From: an uncultured Eubacteriaceae bacterium
GTDB taxonomy: Bacteria > Bacillota > Clostridia > Eubacteriales > Eubacteriaceae
Length of the DNA: 6,580 nt
Reading direction: 5' to 3'
Assembly: GCA_947625175.1 (NCBI GenBank)
Contig: CANQNI010000086.1
Span: 1 to 6,580 of the forward strand
Shown: piece after piece, positions 1 through 5,980 of the stretch
Numbering within the stretch: the stretch's first letter is position 1
How the letters are laid out: every line of letters begins with the position of its first letter
The notes under the pieces: generated by a model
Told to the model about the DNA's origin: nothing
The model's database searches: none
What the model saw: only the letters and a program-made list of their open reading frames with translations
Made by a program: the position numbers and the translations under genes

Positions 1-2
1 AT

Positions 3-2894
3 TTAGCCACAATTGGAAGTAAAGTTTTAAAACAGCGCGGATTATTACCAGAATTAGATGAAAGTGAAGAAATAAACGCCTGTTCTATCAAAATTCCGGT
101 TGAAATAGATGGTCAAGAGGAAGAATGGGTGGTTATGTTTAAGAATGAAACACATAATCATCCTACTGAAATAGAACCTTTTGGGGGTGCTGCAACTTGT
201 ATAGGTGGTTGTATTAGAGATCCTTTATCAGGACGTAGTTATGTTTACCAGGCAATGAGAGTTACTGGTGGTGCCGATCCAAGAGCAGACTTTAAGGATA
301 CAATAGAAGGAAAATTACCACAGAGAAAAATTGCTACTATTTCTTCAGAAGGGTATTCTTCTTATGGAAATCAGATTGGTTTAGCAACAGGACATGTAGC
401 TGAACTTTATCATCCTGGTTATGCAGCTAAACATTTAGAATGTGGTGCAGTTGTAGGAGCAGCTCCATTTAGCAATATTCGTCGAGAAAGACCTCAAGCC
501 GGTGATGTCATTATTCTTCTTGGGGGTAGAACTGGAAGAGATGGAATAGGTGGAGCAACCGGTTCTTCTAAAAGTCATAATCTGACATCAATTACAACCA
601 TGGCAAGTGAAGTTCAAAAGGGAAATGCTCCTGAAGAAAGAAAATTACAAAGATTATTTCGAAATCCGGAAGTAACTAAACTAATTAAACGTTGTAATGA
701 TTTTGGTGCTGGTGGAGTTGCAGTAGCAATAGGTGAATTAGCAGATGGTTTAATTGTTGATCTTGATAAAGTTAGAAAAAAATATGAGGGTTTAGATGGA
801 ACCGAAATAGCCATTTCTGAAAGTCAGGAAAGAATGGCAGTTGTTGTTGATAAAAATGACGTTGATGAATTTATAGAACAAGCCAATAATGAAAATCTTG
901 AAGCCTATCCAGTTGCTGTTGTAACAGAAGAACCTAGACTAGTTATGAACTGGGAAGGTGAAACAATTTGTGATATTAGTCGAGAATTTTTAAATTCAAA
1001 TGGAGCTGAAAAACATACAAATGTCATAATAGAAGATAATTCTTTTGAAGAAACTAATAGTTTTAATCCTACTTTAAAAGAAATAGCTTCAACACTTAAA
1101 AGTGCAAGTCGACGAGGATTAGTTGAAAGATTTGATGGTTCTATTGGAGCAGGAAGTGTATTTATGCCCTTTGGCGGAATTAATCAGCGAACACCTGAAC
1201 AGGTCATGGTTGCTTTACTTCCTGTTGGAACTGAGCGTCAAACAGATCAGGCTACTGTTATGAGTTTTGGTTTCGATCCTGACTGGACCTCCCAGTGGAG
1301 TAATAATGAAGTTAGTCTGTATGATAAAGCATATAATAGTGTAGTCAATTCAATAGCAAAACTTGTTGCTTCAGGTGCTCGATATCAGGATATTTATCTT
1401 AGTTTTCAAGAATTTTTTGAAAAAATGACTGAACAGGCTCAAACTTGGGGAAAACCATTAGCTTCATTATTAGGTGGATTGGATGCTCAAATAGACTTTA
1501 ATTCAGCAGCTATTGGTGGTAAAGATTCAATGTCCGGATCTTTCCTGGATCTTAATGTTCCTCCTACGCTAATATCCTTTGCTTTGGCTCCAGTAAACTC
1601 TAATTTAATTATTTCTTCTGCTTTAAAAGAAGAAGATCATCCTGTTTATGCCTTTGGTTTAGGAAAAACACCTGAAGAAATTAAAAAATCTTGGGAATAT
1701 TATAATAAACTAGTTAGAGATAGACAGGTATTAGCTGCTAGGGCTGTTGAGGTTGGTGGTATTGCAGAAGCAATAATTCAAATGTCTTTTGGAAATACAA
1801 TTGGTTTTAAACAGAAAACAGATAGTGAAGTACCCTGGTATTCTACTCAACCTTCTGTAATAATCGCTGAACTGAAGAGCCCAATTTCAAGTAACGAAGC
1901 AGTTTATTTAGGCGAAACTGTTAAAGATACTATTATAATAAATGATGAAACTGAAAAGATTCAGGATTTACTTGAATTAAATGAAGACGTTTTAGAGGCA
2001 GTTTATCCTACAAGAGTTCAGGAAGAGATTCTTGAAGTTCCTGATATTAACTTCACTATTAAAACAAATGAAAAGAAAAAAGGAGCTTCAATAGTAAAAC
2101 CTAAAATGATAATTCCTGTATTTCCTGGAACTAATTGTGAATATGATTCAGCCCGTATAGCTGTAAGTGCTGGAATAGAACCGGAAATTTTAGTAATAAA
2201 TAACCAATCAGAACAAAATTTACAGGAATCAGCACAAAGACTTAAAAAGGCTATTGATCAGTCCCAAATTATTTTTATTCCAGGTGGCTTTTCAGGAGGA
2301 GATGAACCCGAAGGTTCAGGTAAATTTATTGCTTCTTTCTTTAGAAATCCGGAAATTTCTGAATCAATATCGAATTTATTAGAAAATAGAGATGGTTTAA
2401 TACTAGGAATTTGTAATGGCTTTCAAGCTCTTTTAAAGTTAGGTTTATTACCAAATGGATTAATCAGTAATGTTACGGATAAAAGTCCAACATTAACTTA
2501 TAATACTATAGGAAGACACCAATCAAAAATCGTAAATACAAAAGTTAGTTCGAATTTATCTCCTTGGTTTAATTCTATAAATGTTAATGATATCTTCCAA
2601 GTTCCTATTAGTCATGGGGAAGGAAGATTTGTAGCCCCAGATTCAGTCATTCAGGATCTAATTAAAAATGGCCAAGTAGCAACTCAATATGTAGATTTGA
2701 ATGGAAATTCGACTATGGATAGTCAGTTTAATCCAAATGGATCCTATTATGCTATTGAGGGAATAACCAGTCCTGATGGGAGAGTCCTAGGTAAAATGGG
2801 TCATTCCGAAAGAATTGGAAAGAACTTATATAAAAATATACCTGGTCAGTTTGATATGAAACTCTTTGAAAGCGCTAAAAATTATTTTAGTTAA
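3..2894 (+). CDS. purL: Phosphoribosylformylglycinamidine synthase, PurL-PurQ fusion, 5'-truncated by window edge
   Basis: This enzyme catalyses the fourth step of purine synthesis: FGAR + glutamine + ATP give FGAM in the cytoplasm. The frame is open from position 3, so the true start lies upstream. About 963 residues are visible; the family is usually ~1,230-1,260 long, so roughly 280 are missing. Counting from position 3, the synthetase part carries the NETHNHPT metal/substrate motif (residues 48-55), a GGATGSS loop, FGAGGVA, and a second-half GGKDSMSG loop (505-512). The glutaminase (PurQ-like) domain starts near residue 702 with PVFPGTNCE. Its nucleophile Cys804 is in GICNGFQ, and the catalytic His934 and Glu936 are in GHSERI; SHGEGRF is at 870-876. 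All catalytic elements are present, so the gene looks functional. The fusion is the one-chain form found in many Clostridia and in proteobacteria, unlike separate PurS/PurQ/PurL. No other pur gene is seen downstream. The family call is very secure. Confidence 0.97.
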   Translation, partial: LATIGSKVLKQRGLLPELDESEEINACSIKIPVEIDGQEEEWVVMFKNETHNHPTEIEPFGGAATCIGGCIRDPLSGRSYVYQAMRVTGGADPRADFKDTIEGKLPQRKIATISSEGYSSYGNQIGLATGHVAELYHPGYAAKHLECGAVVGAAPFSNIRRERPQAGDVIILLGGRTGRDGIGGATGSSKSHNLTSITTMASEVQKGNAPEERKLQRLFRNPEVTKLIKRCNDFGAGGVAVAIGELADGLIVDLDKVRKKYEGLDGTEIAISESQERMAVVVDKNDVDEFIEQANNENLEAYPVAVVTEEPRLVMNWEGETICDISREFLNSNGAEKHTNVIIEDNSFEETNSFNPTLKEIASTLKSASRRGLVERFDGSIGAGSVFMPFGGINQRTPEQVMVALLPVGTERQTDQATVMSFGFDPDWTSQWSNNEVSLYDKAYNSVVNSIAKLVASGARYQDIYLSFQEFFEKMTEQAQTWGKPLASLLGGLDAQIDFNSAAIGGKDSMSGSFLDLNVPPTLISFALAPVNSNLIISSALKEEDHPVYAFGLGKTPEEIKKSWEYYNKLVRDRQVLAARAVEVGGIAEAIIQMSFGNTIGFKQKTDSEVPWYSTQPSVIIAELKSPISSNEAVYLGETVKDTIIINDETEKIQDLLELNEDVLEAVYPTRVQEEILEVPDINFTIKTNEKKKGASIVKPKMIIPVFPGTNCEYDSARIAVSAGIEPEILVINNQSEQNLQESAQRLKKAIDQSQIIFIPGGFSGGDEPEGSGKFIASFFRNPEISESISNLLENRDGLILGICNGFQALLKLGLLPNGLISNVTDKSPTLTYNTIGRHQSKIVNTKVSSNLSPWFNSINVNDIFQVPISHGEGRFVAPDSVIQDLIKNGQVATQYVDLNGNSTMDSQFNPNGSYYAIEGITSPDGRVLGKMGHSERIGKNLYKNIPGQFDMKLFESAKNYFS

Positions 2895-2901
2895 TCTTAA
2901 A

Positions 2902-2931
2902 TTGAACTAAAGTTTGGAATTTTATTATATT
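2902..2931 (+). promoter_or_regulatory. Possible promoter for the downstream dehydrogenase
   Basis: The 92-base gap after purL contains TTGAAC (2902-2907) followed 18 bases later by TATATT (2926-2931), or 15 bases later by TATTAT. A perfect TATAAT also lies at 2952-2957 but has no convincing -35 box. In DNA this AT-rich such matches occur by chance, so the call is weak. I see no strong terminator after purL, so read-through transcription is also possible. Confidence 0.25.
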
Positions 2932-2986
2932 AATTTTGTCTAAATTTATTTTATAATTTATTAAAATCAAAATTTATGGAGTTTTT

Positions 2987-3796
2987 ATGTCTTGGTTAGA
3001 GCTTGAAAATAAAGTTATGATTGTTACTGGCGGAGCCAGTGGTATTGGAAAAGCGATAGTTGAAGAATTTTTAAAACAAAATGCCAAAGTTGCTGTACTA
3101 GATTTAACTAAAGAAGTTCCTGATTTTATTAAAAATAATGAAAATGCTAAATTTTATTCTGTTGATGTAACCAATAAAGAACAGGTAGACACAGCTTTTA
3201 AAGATATTATAAGTACATTTGGATCAATACATTGTTTAGTTAATAATGCAGGTATTAATATTCCTAGATTGTTAATAGATCCAAAAGATCCCGAAGGCGA
3301 GTTTGAATTAGATTTAAAAGTTTGGGATAAAATCTTAGATGTTAACTTAAATGGAGTTTTCCTTTGTACACAAGCTGCGTTAAGACAGATGATAAAACAG
3401 GAAAATGCTGTCATTATCAATATGTCTTCTGAGAGTGGATTAGAAGGTTCTGAAGGTCAATCCATTTATGCTGCTAGTAAAGCTGCTTTAAACTCGTTAA
3501 CCAGAAGCTGGTGTAAGGAATTGGGTAAATATAATATCCGAGTTATAGGAGTAGCTCCTGGAATTATGGAAGCTACAGGATTAAGAACGTTAGCTTACGA
3601 AGAAGCGTTATCCTATACAAGAGGAATTACTGTTGATGATCTTAGAAAAGGTTATGAAAGTAAATCAACTACTCCGTTAGGTAGATCTGGCAAACTTTCA
3701 GAAGTTGCTAACTTATGTGCCTTTCTTGCTAGTGATAAAGCTGGATATATTACGGGTGTTACTTATAATGTGGCTGGTGGAAAAACTAGAGGATAA
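2987..3796 (+). CDS. SDR-family NAD(P)-dependent oxidoreductase, sorbitol-6-phosphate 2-dehydrogenase-like
   Basis: This is a 269-residue classical short-chain dehydrogenase with a Rossmann fold. The cofactor loop TGGASGIG is at residues 14-21. Asp39 at the end of strand 2 suggests NAD(H) preference. NNAG is at 86-89, Asn120, Ser148, Tyr161 and Lys165 form the catalytic tetrad (YAASK), and PG is at 191-192. The N-terminal MSWLELENKV, the stretch APGIMEATGLRTLAYEEAL, and the C-terminal GGKTRG are what I recall from the sorbitol-6-phosphate 2-dehydrogenases of lactobacilli and streptococci, which oxidise sorbitol-6-phosphate to fructose-6-phosphate. The start ATG has GGAG (2978-2981) five bases upstream. 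No PTS sorbitol transporter genes lie beside it, so the substrate is an inference from similarity; another sugar-alcohol phosphate is possible. Fold and catalysis are secure, substrate moderately so. Confidence 0.9.
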   Translation: MSWLELENKVMIVTGGASGIGKAIVEEFLKQNAKVAVLDLTKEVPDFIKNNENAKFYSVDVTNKEQVDTAFKDIISTFGSIHCLVNNAGINIPRLLIDPKDPEGEFELDLKVWDKILDVNLNGVFLCTQAALRQMIKQENAVIINMSSESGLEGSEGQSIYAASKAALNSLTRSWCKELGKYNIRVIGVAPGIMEATGLRTLAYEEALSYTRGITVDDLRKGYESKSTTPLGRSGKLSEVANLCAFLASDKAGYITGVTYNVAGGKTRG

Positions 3797-3800
3797 TAAA

Positions 3801-3836
3801 AAGCTAGAATAAACAAAATTTTGCTTATTCTAGCTT
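3801..3836. terminator. Bidirectional intrinsic terminator
   Basis: A perfect 12-bp stem (AAGCTAGAATAA at 3801-3812 with its complement at 3825-3836) encloses a 12-base centre that can pair further (CAAA/TTTG). On the plus strand it is followed by TTAATTTTATT-like sequence, and on the minus strand by TTTTTATT. It begins four bases after the dehydrogenase stop codon and lies five bases beyond the end of the minus-strand dipeptidase pseudogene. It therefore served both convergent genes. Confidence 0.88.
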
Positions 3837-3840
3837 AATT

Positions 3841-4064
3841 TTATTGGTTTAAAGCATCTTTATTAACTGGAAAAGTAAAATAAACTAATCTGAACGGCTC
3901 ATTATTTAATGTAAAGTGCCACTATTTACTTTCAATTCCAGAAAAGTTATGAGCTTCCATGGCTTGTCTTAGCATCATACGGTTATGATACTTTCATCAG
4001 TTAGACCTTCTCTATAAGAGGCATGAGAAATTTCTCTAAAGAAATCAAAAGTATCACTGTTACT
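3841..4064 (-). pseudogene. Remnant of a VanX/DdpX-type D-Ala-D-Ala dipeptidase (peptidase family M15)
   Basis: The minus strand encodes the recognisable C-terminal third of a zinc D-alanyl-D-alanine dipeptidase, in two frames. Positions 4064-3990 read SDTFDFFREISH then YREGLTDES, matching the family's MGSxFDFF...SH region. A one-base loss near 3985-3990 shifts the frame. From 3987 to 3841 it reads NRMMLRQAMEAHNFSGIESK, stop, WHFTLNNEP, then a FPV-containing end. In intact members this segment reads GF...EWWHF...YFDFPV. Here the catalytic base Glu codon has become AAA (Lys) and the first Trp codon has become TAG (3922-3924); the zinc-ligand His survives. The N-terminal zinc motif SxHxxGxxxD is not found upstream. 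These enzymes hydrolyse D-Ala-D-Ala in cell-wall recycling or vancomycin resistance. With a frameshift, a stop and lost ligands, this copy cannot be active. The family call is strong; the original role is unknown. Confidence 0.82.
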
Positions 4065-4337
4065 TTAAAATGTTTTTAGAGTTTTTCAAAATTTCATTTT
4101 AGTTTTTCCAGCTTTATATTAATTAACGCGTTAAATAAATTATAATCAAACGAATTAAACTGAAATCTGCTTAGTTGTCCTTTAAAATCAATAAGATCTT
4201 CTCCGAGAGAGATTAATTTTTTGGCTTATTAAAAATCTCTCCTTAACAACTTTAGCTGAAAATTCTAGACGATAAATTAAAGAGATTAATTTGAGAATTT
4301 AATCTAATTTTTATCGAATTAACCTTAAAATAAAAAG
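4065..4337 (-). other. Gene-free decayed stretch, possibly the mutated front of the dipeptidase gene
   Basis: No intact gene is present on either strand. On the minus strand, AAGGAGAG (4237-4244) looks like a relic ribosome site. Nine bases past its GGAG lies ATA (4227-4229), which may be a mutated ATG, followed by codons for SQKINL. A shifted frame is then open for 43 codons (4225-4097, stop at 4094-4096) and ends in helix-like NALINIKLEKLK. If this is the dipeptidase N-terminus, only ~130 codons remain from 4229 to 3841 against the family's usual ~185-200, so the middle, with the SxHxxGxxxD zinc site, was deleted. This is inference; similarity here is faint. Confidence 0.3.
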
Positions 4338-4403
4338 GTTTTCTGGAATAAAATTAAAATTTTGTCAAAAGACAATTTAAGATTAAAATGTCAACCAGAA
4401 AAC
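4338..4403. repeat. Nested inverted repeat (imperfect hairpin)
   Basis: GTTTTCTGG (4338-4346) is exactly complementary to CCAGAAAAC (4395-4403). Almost concentric with it is a second hairpin, TTGTC-AAAA-GACAA (4362-4375). A small AACCTT/AAGGTT repeat (4321-4326 with 4335-4340) lies just outside. It sits in gene-free sequence upstream of the dipeptidase remnant. It could be a structured leader, an operator or a decayed insertion end; no function can be assigned. Confidence 0.45.
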
Positions 4404-4423
4404 TTGGCTTTCTAATTAGTTTG

Positions 4424-4451
4424 AAAAAAATCAATTATCGAGTTGATAATT
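4424..4451 (-). terminator. Candidate weak intrinsic terminator, minus strand
   Basis: AATTATC (4433-4439) pairs with GATAATT (4445-4451) over a 5-base loop. Read on the minus strand the stem is followed two to three bases later by seven T residues (plus-strand A run at 4424-4430). The stem has only one G-C pair, so it would be weak. It could be a backup stop for transcripts leaving the manganese exporter gene. Confidence 0.3.
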
Positions 4452-4636
4452 AAAAATATATTATATTATGATTGGTAAAATTAATATAGACTTTTATTAT
4501 TAATATCATTAATATTTCTAATAATATTTAATAATTTCTTTTATTAAAAAAAAATTTTAAAACGTAAGATATCAAATAAGATATTGAGGTTTTATTATTT
4601 ATTTATTTCTTAAATAAAAGAAAAAATTTCGATATT
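4452..4636. other. Very AT-rich gene-free stretch with a long imperfect hairpin at 4535-4623
   Basis: I see no gene here. TTTCTTTTATT (4535-4545) is complementary to AATAAAAGAAA (4613-4623). Inside, and nearly concentric, AAAAC (4559-4563) pairs with GTTTT (4589-4593) and ATATC (4569-4573) pairs with GATAT (4580-4584) around a six-base loop. The sequence is nearly all A and T, so chance pairing is likely; the concentric arrangement is the only reason to note it. Confidence 0.3.
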
Positions 4637-4669
4637 AAAAAAAGATTAAAAGCGGAATAATTCACTTTT
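4637..4669 (-). terminator. Probable intrinsic terminator of the manganese exporter gene
   Basis: On the minus strand AAAAGTG (4669-4663) pairs with CGCTTTT (4654-4648), seven pairs including one G-T wobble, over an eight-base loop. Four bases later comes a run of seven T residues (4643-4637). The stem begins within the exporter's stop codon. The stem is short, so confidence is moderate. Confidence 0.45.
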
Positions 4670-5240
4670 ATAAAAATGATTTAATTAAAATTTCAGATCC
4701 AATAATAATTAGAATTATTCCACCAAGTATGATAGCTTTATTATTAAATTTGTTTCCAACTTTATTACCTAAATAAAGCCCAAAGAGACAAATAATAAAT
4801 GTTGTAATACCTATAATTAAACTTTCAATTAATGCTTCAAGAATATCCACATTTGAAATAGTAAATCCAACAGATAGGGCATCTATTGAAGTAACTATAC
4901 CTTGGATTAATATTATTTTAAAATTCAAAGAAACTTCTTCATCAGTTGCTTTATTTTTAAAGCCTTCAATAACCATTTTTCCGCCTATTAGAATTAAAAC
5001 AATAAAGGCTATCCAAGGAATAAATTTTTGCAGTTCAACAAAAATACTTACTATAGTATGAACGCAAAACCATCCTATTAAGGGCATTAAGAATTGAAAA
5101 AAAGCAAAAGTTCCAGCTATAAAAATTCTTAAAGTATTTTTCATATTAGGGTGGTATAGTCCATTAGCCAGGGAAACGGAAAAAGCATCCATAGCTAAAC
5201 CTATTCCAATTGAAACAGCATTAATAAAAAAGGTAATCAT
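4668..5240 (-). CDS. mntP: Putative manganese efflux pump MntP (formerly YebN/DUF204)
   Basis: This 190-residue inner-membrane protein is very hydrophobic, with six predicted helices at about residues 4-24, 37-60, 66-91, 106-127, 133-157 and 168-188, arranged as two three-helix repeats. Each repeat opens with the family signature: GLAMDAFSVS in helix 1 (Asp18) and SIDALSVGF in helix 4 (Asp120). GGKMVIEG ends helix 3. The hydrophilic loop after helix 3 (NKATDEE) is typical, as is the length (~185-190). Family members export Mn2+ and protect against manganese excess. The ATG at 5240 is the only sensible start, because an in-frame stop lies shortly upstream and the first helix begins at once. 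No clear Shine-Dalgarno precedes it. A terminator separates it from the upstream gene, so it is probably transcribed alone. The family call is very secure; the ion is inferred from the family. Confidence 0.95.
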   Translation of the reverse strand: MITFFINAVSIGIGLAMDAFSVSLANGLYHPNMKNTLRIFIAGTFAFFQFLMPLIGWFCVHTIVSIFVELQKFIPWIAFIVLILIGGKMVIEGFKNKATDEEVSLNFKIILIQGIVTSIDALSVGFTISNVDILEALIESLIIGITTFIICLFGLYLGNKVGNKFNNKAIILGGIILIIIGSEILIKSFL

Positions 5241-5370
5241 CTTAAAAATTTAATAAATATAATTTTATCCGACAAAATATATAAAGGCAGAATTGGCGGG
5301 AAAATCTCCAAAATTTCCGTGAGAATGTAAACGTTTAATTTTAAATGGAGTATTTAATAAGTAAAAGAAG
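5241..5370 (-). promoter_or_regulatory. Upstream/leader region of mntP
   Basis: These 130 bases lie between the terminator of the acidic-protein gene and the mntP start. They should hold the mntP promoter, but no good -35/-10 pair stands out; TATATT-like boxes are present in AT-rich sequence. The middle (5287-5325) is richer in G+C than its surroundings and holds an imperfect palindrome (CGGAAA...TTTCCCG on the minus strand, one bulge). Many mntP genes are under the yybP-ykoY manganese riboswitch; I could not find its conserved GGGGAGUA-type core here. Confidence 0.4.
5326..5339. promoter_or_regulatory. cre-like palindrome (possible CcpA/LacI-family operator)
   Basis: TGTAAACGTTTAAT contains the perfect 10-bp palindrome TAAACGTTTA (5328-5337). 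It agrees with the catabolite-responsive element consensus TGWAARCGYTWNCW at every defined position but one (A instead of C near the end). It lies ~85 bases upstream of the mntP start. LacI-family regulators other than CcpA bind similar CG-centred palindromes. Binding is inferred from the match alone. Confidence 0.4.
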
Positions 5371-5393
5371 AAGTCCAGAATCAATCTGGACTT
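5361..5393 (-). terminator. Intrinsic terminator of the acidic hypothetical gene
   Basis: A perfect 9-bp stem, AAGTCCAGA with TCTGGACTT (5371-5379 and 5385-5393), closes a 5-base loop. On the minus strand it is followed by CTTCTTTTAC. It starts five bases beyond the stop codon of the hypothetical gene at 5398 and isolates it from mntP. Confidence 0.8.
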
Positions 5394-5397
5394 TATC

Positions 5398-5862
5398 TTA
5401 TTTAATATCATCACCAAAGTCATAATTCCAACCAACTGTATCAGCACAAATAAAAGATGGGGGAGTTTGACCGCTTAAATTTTCATCAAGGTTTTGATCA
5501 TTATTATAAATTTCTAACATAATAGAACCGTCTTCACCCTGACTAAAATTCACACCAACTAAATTTCCTTTATTTAATTTACCGGACATAACACCTAATT
5601 GTCTGATTCCGGTAAATTTCATAACAATTTCATTTCTATTTTTATTATCAGCTATTCTTGGATCAAAACTTTGGAATTTAATATAGCAATGAGATTCCTC
5701 TGAAGTATCTCCAGGTACTTCGAAATCTACTTGATCGGCACTAAAATATTTTAAATCTACAAAAATAGCCTGATTAAAATCACAAAATAATTCGTTTAAT
5801 TCATCAACTTCATTTTGATTAGTAATAGGATTCCATTCAAATGCGTTTAAATTTGGTTCCAT
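5398..5862 (-). CDS. Acidic hypothetical protein, 154 residues
   Basis: I do not recognise this protein's family. From the chosen start it has 154 residues, with 27 Asp/Glu against 10 Lys/Arg, so it is strongly acidic. It has no signal peptide, membrane segment or obvious catalytic motif and is probably soluble and cytoplasmic. Alternating hydrophobic residues in AIFVDLKYF, SHCYIKFQSF, NEIVMKFTGI, GNLVGVNFSQ and SIMLEIYN suggest a mostly beta fold; the last ~40 residues are Asn/Asp-rich and end in NYDFGDDIK. The start at 5862 is preferred because GAGGA lies four bases upstream; an in-frame ATG at 5907 would add 15 residues but has no ribosome site at a usable distance. A possible minus-strand -10 box TATAAA (5898-5893) would fall inside the longer form, again favouring 5862. 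It is divergent from the hydrolase gene and ends at its own terminator. The ORF is convincing as a gene; function is unknown. Confidence 0.8.
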   Translation of the reverse strand: MEPNLNAFEWNPITNQNEVDELNELFCDFNQAIFVDLKYFSADQVDFEVPGDTSEESHCYIKFQSFDPRIADNKNRNEIVMKFTGIRQLGVMSGKLNKGNLVGVNFSQGEDGSIMLEIYNNDQNLDENLSGQTPPSFICADTVGWNYDFGDDIK

Positions 5863-5866
5863 TTTT

Positions 5867-5871
5867 TCCTC
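5867..5871 (-). promoter_or_regulatory. Ribosome binding site fixing the hypothetical gene's start
   Basis: GAGGA on the minus strand sits four bases before the ATG at 5862. The alternative ATG at 5907 has only an AGAGG about 17 bases upstream, too far for normal initiation. This decides the shorter form. Confidence 0.7.
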
Positions 5872-5970
5872 AAAGATAATATTAGAATTAAATTTATATT
5901 TACCCATAATTTAATTAAATAATGCCTCTTATTATTTTTACTGGATTATAATGATAATAAATAATTAATT
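5872..5970. promoter_or_regulatory. Divergent promoter region
   Basis: The gap between two divergent genes must hold promoters for both. On the plus strand TATAAT (5947-5952) is a perfect -10 box, 34 bases before the hydrolase ATG, but no good -35 box lies 16-18 bases before it. On the minus strand TATAAA (5898-5893) lies about 30 bases before the hypothetical gene's ATG with a poor TATTTA -35 candidate. Both assignments are tentative. Confidence 0.35.
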
Positions 5971-5974
5971 GAGG
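5971..5974 (+). promoter_or_regulatory. Ribosome binding site of the hydrolase gene
   Basis: GAGG is followed six bases later by ATG at 5981. This makes 5981 the start rather than the in-frame TTG at 5969, which overlaps the ribosome site itself. Confidence 0.75.
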
Positions 5975-5980
5975 TTAATA

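Noticed and set aside
614..814. 66-codon minus-strand open frame inside purL
   Set aside because: Antisense to a strongly conserved purL region, with no ribosome site or family resemblance.
2799..2813. HSER instead of HPER at the PurL glutaminase catalytic His/Glu
   Set aside because: His and Glu are kept, and the Ser variant is, as far as I recall, normal in the fused Bacillota-type enzyme.
3154..3420. 88-codon minus-strand open frame inside the dehydrogenase gene
   Set aside because: Antisense shadow of conserved SDR codons; composition does not look like a real protein.
4468..4503. Short ATG frame (MIGKINIDFYY) on the plus strand
   Set aside because: Eleven codons, no ribosome site, in AT-rich gene-free DNA.
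4561..4590. Two copies of AAGATAT as a possible short repeat array
   Set aside because: Only two 7-base copies in AT-rich DNA; no CRISPR-like spacing or repetition.
5265..5447. 60-codon minus-strand open frame overlapping the end of the acidic-protein gene
   Set aside because: Its first third is the acidic gene read in another frame and it runs through that gene's terminator; only the last ~25 codons are worth noting, and are listed separately.
5905..5907. Upstream ATG as start of the acidic protein
   Set aside because: No ribosome site at a workable distance; the ATG at 5862 has GAGGA four bases upstream.
5969..5971. TTG as start of the MBL-fold hydrolase
   Set aside because: It overlaps the GAGG ribosome site that is properly spaced for the ATG at 5981.
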